Below, piece by piece: positions 23,368 to 30,459 of a DNA stretch of 45,058 nt. Under the pieces are notes generated by a model. The model worked only from the letters and a program-made list of their open reading frames with translations, ran no database searches and was not told where the DNA came from. The stretch is from assembly GCF_002929555.1 (NCBI RefSeq), contig NZ_PJJP01000029.1:78899-123956 (forward strand), given 5' to 3'. Position numbers and translations under genes: made by a program. Source of the stretch: Cryobacterium sp. N22. Lineage in GTDB: Bacteria; Actinomycetota; Actinomycetes; Actinomycetales; Microbacteriaceae. Numbering within the stretch: position 1 is the stretch's first letter; every line of letters begins with the position of its first letter.

Positions 23368-24173
23368 CCGAGGCGGCCCCGGCGCTTGGCGCGGGCGGCG
23401 GCGGCGACCTGCGCGGTCACGACGATCACCAACGCCAGGATGAACACCGCCGAGGCGATCACGTTGGCCTCCGCCGGGATGCCCCGTGACGCCGAAATGT
23501 AGATGTACTTCGGGAACGTGGTCACCGCCCCGGAGTTGAAGTTGGTGATGATGAAGTCGTCGAAGCTCAGCGCGAACGACAACAGTGCGGCGGCGAGGAT
23601 CCCCGGCAGCAGCAGCGGGAAGGTGATCCGGGCGAACACCTGACCGGGCGATCCGTACAGGTCCCGACCCGCCTCCTCGAGAGCCGGGTCCAGGCCGGCG
23701 ACCCGGGCCTTCACCGTCACCACCACGAAGCTGATACAGAACATCGTGTGCGCCAGGATGATCGTGAACATGTCCTTGGGCACGCCGAGCGAAAGGAACT
23801 GTGCGGCCAGCCCCGCACCGAGCACCACCTCCGGGGTGGCCATCGGCAGGAACAGCAGCAGGCTGGTGCCGGCCCGGAACCTGAACCGGTAGCGCACCAG
23901 GGCAATCGCGATCATCGTGCCGAGGGTCGTTGCGATCAGAGTGGCGGCCAGACCGATGATCAGGCTGTTGCCGAAGGCCTCGCAGACGGCACCGTTTTGC
24001 ACCGCGCAGACGTTCAGCCATTTGTCGAGGGTGAAGCCGCGCCAGGTGATGTTGGACTTCAGCGAGTCGTTGAACGAGAAGATGAAGGTGTACACGATCG
24101 GCACCATCAGGAAGATCAGCGCGAGCGCCGCGTACAGCGGCAGCAGCCACTTGCCGAGCGAGAGACGGGTCAC
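23364..24173 (-). CDS. potC: Spermidine/putrescine-type ABC permease, PotC-like
   Basis: The product has 269 residues with six membrane helices. The permease loop for contact with the ATPase reads EEAGRDLYGSPGQVFARITFPLLLPGILAA (EAA loop), and SFALSFDDFIITNFNSGAVT is typical of PotC. Its start overlaps potB by 4 bp (24170-24173). It forms the membrane channel together with PotB. It is the last gene of the potDABC operon. Confidence 0.92.
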   Translation of the reverse strand: MTRLSLGKWLLPLYAALALIFLMVPIVYTFIFSFNDSLKSNITWRGFTLDKWLNVCAVQNGAVCEAFGNSLIIGLAATLIATTLGTMIAIALVRYRFRFRAGTSLLLFLPMATPEVVLGAGLAAQFLSLGVPKDMFTIILAHTMFCISFVVVTVKARVAGLDPALEEAGRDLYGSPGQVFARITFPLLLPGILAAALLSFALSFDDFIITNFNSGAVTTFPKYIYISASRGIPAEANVIASAVFILALVIVVTAQVAAAARAKRRGRLG

Positions 24174-25087
24174 AGCAGCTCCTCGGTTCCGCTTCGCTTC
24201 ACGTAGACGCCCACGACCACCAGGATCACGGTCATCAGGATGATCGACAGCGATGCCGCCGCGGGATAGTTCAGCAGCACCAGGAAGTTCGCCTCGATCA
24301 CATTGCCGATCATCTGGGTGTCCGCACCGCCGAGGAAGTCCCGGCTGGCATTGATGTAGTCGCCGGCCGCGGGGATGAAGGTGAGCAGCGTGCCCGCCAC
24401 GATGCCGGGCATCGACAGCGGGATGGTGACGGTGCGGAAGGTGTGGAACCGGCTCGCGTAGAGGTCGTTGCCGGCCTCGAGGTAGCGCAGGTCGAGGCGC
24501 TCCAGGGTGGTGTAGAGCGGCAGGGTCATGAACGGGATGAAGTTGTAGGTCAGACCGAAGATCACCGAGAACGCGGTGCCGGTGAGGTGGGCGTCCGGGG
24601 CCAGCAGCGAGACTGCCTTCAGCGACGTGACGAGGAACGATTCGTCGGAGAGCAGCTGCTTCCAGGCCAGGGTGCGCAGCAGGAAGCTGATGAAGAACGG
24701 CGCGATCACGAGCACGAGCATCAGGCTTTGCAGCAGCGGCCAGCGCCGGGCGGTGACGCCGATGAAGTAGGCCAGCGGGTAGCTGAACAGCAGCGCCAGG
24801 ACCGTGGCGATGAGCGCGTAGCCGAACGAGCGCAGGATGTGCGGCCAGTACTGGGCGATCACCTCGACGTAGTTCTCCCAGCGGAACGCGTAGCTGTACA
24901 TGCCGATGTCGCCGAACTCGCTCGGCGCCTGCAGCGAGGTGAGGATCAGCGACACCAGCGGCGCCAGGAAGAACAGCACCAGGTAGAGGATGCCTGGCAG
25001 GAGCAGGAGCAGCGCCACGCGGCTGCGGCGGCGCGGCGGCGCATCCGTTGGCGCGGCGGCGGTGCTGGCGAACGCGGCGAAGGCCAT
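24170..25087 (-). CDS. potB: Spermidine/putrescine-type ABC permease, PotB-like
   Basis: The product has 305 residues and six membrane helices after a basic, Ala-rich cytoplasmic start (residues 1-25). The EAA loop LEAGNDLYASRFHTFRTVTIPLSM and the segment FIPAAGDYINASRDFLGGADTQMIG are characteristic of PotB. It starts directly before the potA stop at 25088 and overlaps potC by 4 bp. Confidence 0.92.
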   Translation of the reverse strand: MAFAAFASTAAAPTDAPPRRRSRVALLLLLPGILYLVLFFLAPLVSLILTSLQAPSEFGDIGMYSYAFRWENYVEVIAQYWPHILRSFGYALIATVLALLFSYPLAYFIGVTARRWPLLQSLMLVLVIAPFFISFLLRTLAWKQLLSDESFLVTSLKAVSLLAPDAHLTGTAFSVIFGLTYNFIPFMTLPLYTTLERLDLRYLEAGNDLYASRFHTFRTVTIPLSMPGIVAGTLLTFIPAAGDYINASRDFLGGADTQMIGNVIEANFLVLLNYPAAASLSIILMTVILVVVGVYVKRSGTEELL

Positions 25088-26290
25088 CTAGGCCTCCTCG
25101 AGCTCCGTGACGAGAGCGGCGCGGCGTTGTGCGGCGATGCTCTTCGTGGTGGTGTCGGCGACGAACCTGGGGTCCGGAGCCACGGGGTCGTCGTCGAGGC
25201 CGAAGCCGTGCTCGACGTTCCAGGTCACCCAGACCTCGTCCCCTTCGCCCTCGACCGGCCCGAAGGATCGGTTCTGTGCGAAGACTATGAGGATGCCGAC
25301 GCCGGGCACACGCACGAGGTACTGGGTGCTCACGCCGGTGAAGGACACATCCGTCACCCGGCCGGGGCCCATCACGTTGTGGCCGGAGCCGGGGACCGGT
25401 TTGTCCCGGTGCAGGGTGAGCTTCTCCGGGCGCACCCCGATGGTGACGTCGCCGGCGTGCCGGTGCGAGCGGGTCTTGGGCACCACGATGCTGCGACCGG
25501 CGATGTCGACGGTGATGGCCGTGCTGGTCTCCCCCACCACCGGCCCGGTGAAGAGGTTGGACTGGCCGAGGAAGTTCGCCACGAACGCGGTCTTGGGCAG
25601 TTCGTAGAGCTGCTCCGGCGCACCCAGCTGTTCGATCCGGCCCTTGTTCATCACCGCGATGGTGTCGGCCATGGTCATGGCCTCCTCCTGGTCGTGGGTG
25701 ACGTGCAGGAAGGTGAGGCCGACCTCCTCTTGGATGGTCTTGAGTTCAAGCTGCATCTGCCGGCGCAACTTGAGGTCGAGCGCGCCGAGCGGCTCGTCGA
25801 GCAACAACAGCGCCGGCCGGTTCACGATCGCCCTGGCCAGCGCCACCCGCTGCTGCTGGCCGCCGGAGAGCTGCACGGGCTTACGCGCGGCCAGGTGGCC
25901 GAGTTCGACGAGCCGGAGCGCCTCAGTGGCCTTGCCGAGTGCATCCGGGATCTTGCGGCGCCGCAGCCCGAAGGCCACGTTTTCGAGCACAGTCATATGC
26001 GGGAAGAGCGCGTAGCTCTGGAAGACGGTGTTCACCGGCCGTTGGTAGGCCTTCTGGGCGGTGACGTCCGCTCCGCCGATCAGGATGCGGCCGCCGGTGG
26101 GGTCTTCCAGCCCTGCCACCAGGCGCAGGGTGGTGGTCTTGCCGCAGCCCGACGGGCCGAGCAGCGCGAAGAACGAGCCGGCGGGAATGACGAGGTCCAG
26201 GTGTTCGATGGCGGTGAAGCCGGGGAAGCGCTTCTGGATTCCGACCAGCTCGAGGTCGGCACCCCGATCGGCGAAGGCGCCGCGGGACAC
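25088..26290 (-). CDS. potA: Polyamine ABC transporter ATPase, PotA-like
   Basis: The product has 400 residues from GTG. The ATPase domain (about 12-245) has the P-loop GPSGCGKT (Lys51), Q-loop FQSYALFPHMTV, signature LSGGQQQRVALARA, Walker B LLLLDEPLGALD and switch VTHDQEEAM. The C-terminal TOBE domain (about 285-365) starts near GVRPEKLTL. It powers polyamine uptake at the inner face of the membrane. It follows potD after 3 bases. Confidence 0.95.
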   Translation of the reverse strand: MSRGAFADRGADLELVGIQKRFPGFTAIEHLDLVIPAGSFFALLGPSGCGKTTTLRLVAGLEDPTGGRILIGGADVTAQKAYQRPVNTVFQSYALFPHMTVLENVAFGLRRRKIPDALGKATEALRLVELGHLAARKPVQLSGGQQQRVALARAIVNRPALLLLDEPLGALDLKLRRQMQLELKTIQEEVGLTFLHVTHDQEEAMTMADTIAVMNKGRIEQLGAPEQLYELPKTAFVANFLGQSNLFTGPVVGETSTAITVDIAGRSIVVPKTRSHRHAGDVTIGVRPEKLTLHRDKPVPGSGHNVMGPGRVTDVSFTGVSTQYLVRVPGVGILIVFAQNRSFGPVEGEGDEVWVTWNVEHGFGLDDDPVAPDPRFVADTTTKSIAAQRRAALVTELEEA

Positions 26291-26293
26291 GGT

Positions 26294-27508
26294 TCAGGCT
26301 CCCAGCAGGATGCTCTGGAACTGCGCGCCGTAGGTTTGTTCTTCGGCGCCGGTGAGGGTGCGGAACACCTTGGCCTTGGCGAGGGTGGCGTCGTCGGGGA
26401 AGATCAGCTGGTTCTCGGCGAGCTCGGGGTCGATCTCCATGGCCGCCTCCCTGGCACCGGCGACGGGGGTGATGTAGTTCACGTACGCGGCGACCTCGGC
26501 GGCGACGGCCGGGTCGTAATAGTAGTTGATCAGGGCTTCGGCGTTGGCCTTGTGTGCTGAGCCGATCGGCACCACGAAGTTGTCGTTCCAGATGGTGCCG
26601 CCCCTCTCCGGCACCACGAAGCCCCATTTGTCGCCGTTCTCGGCGTTGAGTTGCACGATGTCACCCGACCAGACGATGGCTGCGAGGCTGTCGCCGTTGA
26701 CGAGGTCTTCCTTGTAGGAGTTGCCCTTGATGTTGCGCACCTGGCCGTCGCTGACCTGCTTCGTGAGCACGTCGATCGCGGCGGTGAATTCCTCGTCGCC
26801 CCAGTCGCCGGCAATGTCGACGCCCGCATCGAGCATGATCAGGCCCATGGTGTCGCGCATCTCGGAGAGCACGCCGACACGGCCCTTGAGCTCGGGAGTG
26901 TTCCACAGCTCCTCGACCGAGCCGATGCCGTCGGGGAGTTTCTCCTTGTTCCAGCAGATGCCCGCGAAGCCGCCCTGCCAGGGCACCGACAGGGCCCGGC
27001 CCGGGTCGAAGTCCACGTTCTTGAGGGTGGGCAGCAGGTTGGCCAGATTGGGGATGTTCGCGTGGTCGAGTTCCTGCAGGTAACCGAACCTGGCGAGCCG
27101 GCCGACCATCCAGTCGGTCAGGCAGACGGTGTCGGCGCCGATGTCCTTGCCGAGGGCGAGTTGGTCTTTGACCTTGCCGTAGTAGGTGTTGTTGTCGTCA
27201 ACGGCCTCGGTGTACTTCACCGTGATGCCGGTCTCGGCGGTGAAGGCCGCCAGGGTCGGATAGTCCCCGGCGTCGTCCACGTCGATGTACAGCGCCCAGT
27301 TGTCCCAACGCAGCGTCTTCTCGCTCTCGGACGCGTCGGCCGCGGCGGTCGGCTGGGCCGCACTGCCGGTCGAACACGCGGCGAGCGCCAGCGCCGCCGC
27401 TGTCGCCCCCGCGCCGGTGAGGAGCGTCCGCCGACCCAGCTGAGCCTGCCTGGCCTGACGAATGAGCTGCTGGATCATCGGGTCTGCGGGCATCGGCCTG
27501 GGCGACAT
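26294..27508 (-). CDS. potD: Polyamine ABC transporter substrate-binding lipoprotein, PotD-like
   Basis: The product has 404 residues from ATG at 27508, which has AAGGAG upstream. The N-terminus has a twin-arginine-like motif LGRRTLLTGAG and then a lipobox ALAACS, so it is probably exported folded by Tat and lipid-anchored. The mature part opens LRWDNWALYIDVDD and contains FGYLQELDHANIPNL, PWQGGFAGICWNKEKL and YYYDPAVAAEVAAYVNYITPV, all typical of PotD/PotF. It captures putrescine or spermidine outside the membrane and delivers it to PotBC. It leads the operon, and its promoter lies in the AT-rich gap before ald. Confidence 0.93.
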   Translation of the reverse strand: MSPRPMPADPMIQQLIRQARQAQLGRRTLLTGAGATAAALALAACSTGSAAQPTAAADASESEKTLRWDNWALYIDVDDAGDYPTLAAFTAETGITVKYTEAVDDNNTYYGKVKDQLALGKDIGADTVCLTDWMVGRLARFGYLQELDHANIPNLANLLPTLKNVDFDPGRALSVPWQGGFAGICWNKEKLPDGIGSVEELWNTPELKGRVGVLSEMRDTMGLIMLDAGVDIAGDWGDEEFTAAIDVLTKQVSDGQVRNIKGNSYKEDLVNGDSLAAIVWSGDIVQLNAENGDKWGFVVPERGGTIWNDNFVVPIGSAHKANAEALINYYYDPAVAAEVAAYVNYITPVAGAREAAMEIDPELAENQLIFPDDATLAKAKVFRTLTGAEEQTYGAQFQSILLGA

Positions 27509-27765
27509 GGGCGGTCTCCTTGCATTCTTCAGCGGCTTCGAAAAGCGTCGGGAACGCCCCGGCCCGCTGCGTGACGAGTGGACCGATAGTGGCACAGTCG
27601 GCACCGAGCGCGCCATAAAATGATCAAAACGTTAACATTCCCGCAATTATCAACCGATTTCGTCGTTGTCTCTCGGTCGTTGCGTTCGGAATCGGCGAAC
27701 CAGCCGCAGTAGGCTGCTCCCAGGCTGGCCCTCACCAGACTGTTCCCACCAGGCTCAGGAGCGTC
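27509..27765. promoter_or_regulatory. Divergent promoter region of potD and ald
   Basis: This 257-base gap holds no gene. The stretch 27612-27660 is clearly AT-rich, with AACGTT and GTTAAC, and is the likeliest site of the potD promoter. An AGGAG at 27755-27759 precedes the ald ATG. No clear operator could be assigned. Confidence 0.4.
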
Positions 27766-28881
27766 ATGCGAGTTGCAGTCCCGCGCGAGATCAAGAACAA
27801 CGAGTTCAGGGTGGCGATCACCCCGGCCGGCGTCCACGACCTGGTGCTCCACGGGCACGAGGTGCTCGTCGAGACCGGTGCGGGGGTCGGCTCGTCGATC
27901 ACGGACGCGCAGTACCGCTCCGCCGGTGCCACGATCATGCCCGACGCCGCATCAACCTGGGCCGGGGCCGAGCTGCTGCTCAAGGTGAAAGAGCCCGTGC
28001 CGAGCGAGTACGGCTACTTCAGGGACGACCTCGTGCTCTTCACCTACCTGCACCTGGCCGCGGAAGCCGGCCTCACGCAGGCGCTGCTGACGGCCGGCGT
28101 CACGTGCATCGCCTACGAGACCGTGCAGCTGCCCAGCCGGGCGTTGCCCCTGCTGGCTCCCATGAGCGAGGTCGCCGGCCGGCTGGCTCCGATCGTCGGC
28201 GCGAACGCCATGCTCAAGCCCAACGGCGGCCCCGGCCTGCTCGTGCCGGGTGTGCCGGGCACTCATCCGGCCAGGATCACCATTCTCGGCGGCGGGGTCG
28301 CCGGGACCGCCGCCATGCAGGTGGCGATCGGCCTGGGCGCCGAGGTCACCGTTTTGGACACCAACCTCTTCCGCCTCCGCGAGCTGGATGCCCTGTACTA
28401 CGGGCGGGTGAAGACCATCGCGTCGAACGCGTTCGAGATCGACACGGCGCTCGTGCAGTCCGACCTGGTCATCGGGTCAGTGCTGATCCCGGGCGCGAAG
28501 GCGCCCAAGCTGGTCAGCAACGAGCTGGTGTCGCGGATGAAGCCGGGCAGCGTTCTCGTGGACATCGCCGTCGACCAGGGCGGCTGCTTCGCCGACACCC
28601 ACGCCACCACCCACACCGAGCCCACCTTCACCGTGCACGGGTCGCTGTTCTACTGCGTGGCCAACATGCCGGGTGCGGTGCCGAGCACGTCGACCTACGC
28701 CCTCACCAACGCCACCCTGCCCTACGTGCGGGCCATCGCGAACCTGGGCTGGCTTGCGGCTCTTCGCTCCGATGCCGCGCTGGCGCTGGGGCTGAACACC
28801 CACGGCGGCGTCCTGACGAACGCGCCGGTCGCCGCCGCCAATGCCCTGCCGTTCCGCCCCCTCGCCGAGGTCCTCGGCTAA
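27766..28881 (+). CDS. ald: Alanine dehydrogenase
   Basis: The product has 371 residues, the normal family length. It interconverts L-alanine with pyruvate, ammonia and NADH. Marks are MRVAVPREIKNNEFRVAITP, the substrate lysine in LLKVKEP, the catalytic histidine in FTYLHLAAE, the NAD loop ILGGGVAGTAAMQVA, DIAVDQGGC, and VANMPGAVPSTSTYALTNAT. AGGAG stands six bases before the ATG. Next to transaminases and amine uptake it fits a role in recycling amino nitrogen via alanine. Confidence 0.96.
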   Translation: MRVAVPREIKNNEFRVAITPAGVHDLVLHGHEVLVETGAGVGSSITDAQYRSAGATIMPDAASTWAGAELLLKVKEPVPSEYGYFRDDLVLFTYLHLAAEAGLTQALLTAGVTCIAYETVQLPSRALPLLAPMSEVAGRLAPIVGANAMLKPNGGPGLLVPGVPGTHPARITILGGGVAGTAAMQVAIGLGAEVTVLDTNLFRLRELDALYYGRVKTIASNAFEIDTALVQSDLVIGSVLIPGAKAPKLVSNELVSRMKPGSVLVDIAVDQGGCFADTHATTHTEPTFTVHGSLFYCVANMPGAVPSTSTYALTNATLPYVRAIANLGWLAALRSDAALALGLNTHGGVLTNAPVAAANALPFRPLAEVLG

Positions 28882-28920
28882 GCCTGGCGATGCCCGCGGC
28901 CCGGCCGGCGGTCCATGCCC

Positions 28921-30285
28921 CTAACCGATGAACAGGGACAGGAGCATCACAACAGCCAGGCCAACGAGCGAGTTGCAAAGCTGCAGCAGCCCCCAGGTCT
29001 TCAGCGTGTCCTTGACCGACAAGTCGAAGTAGCCCTTGAACAGCCAGAATGAGGCATCGTTGACGTGGGTGAGGGTGTTGGAACCTGTCGCCGTCGCAAT
29101 GACGAGCAGGGCAGGGTTGACGCCAACAAGTTGACCGGTTGCCGGGTCCATCAGCGCGGCGGCGATGATGCCGGCCGCGGTGATGGCAGAGACCACTCCC
29201 TGACCGGTGGCCAGCCGGATGAGCACTGTGATGAGCCACGCCATGATGTACGGCGAGATCGAGCTTGCCGTCATGAGGGACCCGATGTAATCACCGATTC
29301 CGGAGTCGATGATGACCTGCTTCAGTGCACCTCCGGCACCGATGATCATGACCACCATGGCGATGCCCTTGACAGCATCGTCGAATCCGCTCATGGCCCA
29401 GGCGATGCCACGGGTAGGTCGCATCCCGCGTTTGGGCCGGACCCCGTAGAAGTAGAACGCACCAATCATGGCGATGGTCACGGCGACCGGGGAGGACCCG
29501 AGAAAGTTCACCCACTCGTGAGCGATGGTGCCCTCGGTGAGCCAGATGTTCGCAATCGTCGCGGAGATCAGGATGATCGCCGGGATCAACGGCACGAAGA
29601 GGGAGATGGCGAAGGATGGCATCTCGGCCTCGTCAACCGGATTTTCCGCCCGCAGCAGTTTGGGGATCGGCCGGTCGAGGTTGCCCAGAAATTTCGGGAG
29701 CACCCATCCGGTGACGGCGATGGTGATGATCGCCACGATGATGGCGAGGATGTAGACCATCCCGGTGTCGGCGCCGTAGGCGTCCACAAGCGCCACGGGG
29801 CCGGGCTGCGGCGGGAACAGGGAGTGCGTCGTCGTGGCCGCGGCGACCGCAGGGATGGCGAGCTTGAGGAAGGGGATCTTCGCTTCGACGGCAACTGAGA
29901 TCAACAGCGGCGCCAGGATGATGAATGCGACCTCGTAGAAGATCGCCAGTCCGAAGACAGCGCCGACGATCACCATCGCGAATTTGACGAACTTGACACC
30001 GAACTTGTCGATCAGGGTCTTGGCAATCTGGTGGGCGGCACCGGACTCCACCATGAGTTTGCCGATCACCGCACCGAACACGACGATGATCGCGAGGGAG
30101 CCCAGTGTCGAGCCGAACCCGTTCAGGATCGTATCGAGCAGGTCGAGGGGCGATGAGCCCTCGAGGAACCCGATGAACAGCGCAGCGAGCAAAAGCGCCA
30201 GCATCGCGTTGATATTCCACTTGATGTTGAGCAAGAGCATCAGACCAATACCCAGCACAACCCAAAGAATGTGGAGCCATTCCAT
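28921..30285 (-). CDS. GntP-family permease (gluconate:H+ symporter type)
   Basis: The product has 454 residues. GGGAGG lies six bases before the ATG. About 12-14 hydrophobic helices are visible, starting [18 protein letters not shown]. Family marks are [54 protein letters not shown] and [17 protein letters not shown] near the end. The family imports gluconate and related sugar acids with protons, some members taking other hydroxy acids, so the substrate is tentative. A 22-bp palindrome lies 57 bases upstream. Confidence 0.92.
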   Translation of the reverse strand: MEWLHILWVVLGIGLMLLLNIKWNINAMLALLLAALFIGFLEGSSPLDLLDTILNGFGSTLGSLAIIVVFGAVIGKLMVESGAAHQIAKTLIDKFGVKFVKFAMVIVGAVFGLAIFYEVAFIILAPLLISVAVEAKIPFLKLAIPAVAAATTTHSLFPPQPGPVALVDAYGADTGMVYILAIIVAIITIAVTGWVLPKFLGNLDRPIPKLLRAENPVDEAEMPSFAISLFVPLIPAIILISATIANIWLTEGTIAHEWVNFLGSSPVAVTIAMIGAFYFYGVRPKRGMRPTRGIAWAMSGFDDAVKGIAMVVMIIGAGGALKQVIIDSGIGDYIGSLMTASSISPYIMAWLITVLIRLATGQGVVSAITAAGIIAAALMDPATGQLVGVNPALLVIATATGSNTLTHVNDASFWLFKGYFDLSVKDTLKTWGLLQLCNSLVGLAVVMLLSLFIG

Positions 30286-30341
30286 GGCAACCTCCCAGCG
30301 TCTTTGCGGGGCAGACCCCGAGATCTCCAGCCTCTCATGAA

Positions 30342-30363
30342 TTTTGGCAACCGGATGCCAAAA
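30342..30363. promoter_or_regulatory. 22-bp near-perfect palindrome, operator candidate for the GntP gene
   Basis: Arms TTTTGGCA (30342-30349) and TGCCAAAA (30356-30363) are perfectly complementary, and the central CCGG also pairs, giving 10 of 11 pairs. A CG-centred palindrome of this kind fits a LacI- or GntR-family repressor. No such gene is in the window. Confidence 0.6.
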
Positions 30364-30459
30364 GTGGCCGCAGCGGCAAGTCCAGGCCGAATCAGCATGC
30401 CGTCGCCGGCGATGAGGGCCGTGAGTCTGGCAGTGGGCGAATCGGGATCGCTGACGGAA

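Noticed and set aside
21835..24150. Open frame of 771 codons on the minus strand
   Set aside because: It crosses the BCCT and potC genes in another frame and its product has no recognisable fold.
24443..26560. Open frame of 705 codons on the plus strand
   Set aside because: Antisense to potB, potA and the end of potD, all of which have full family motifs.
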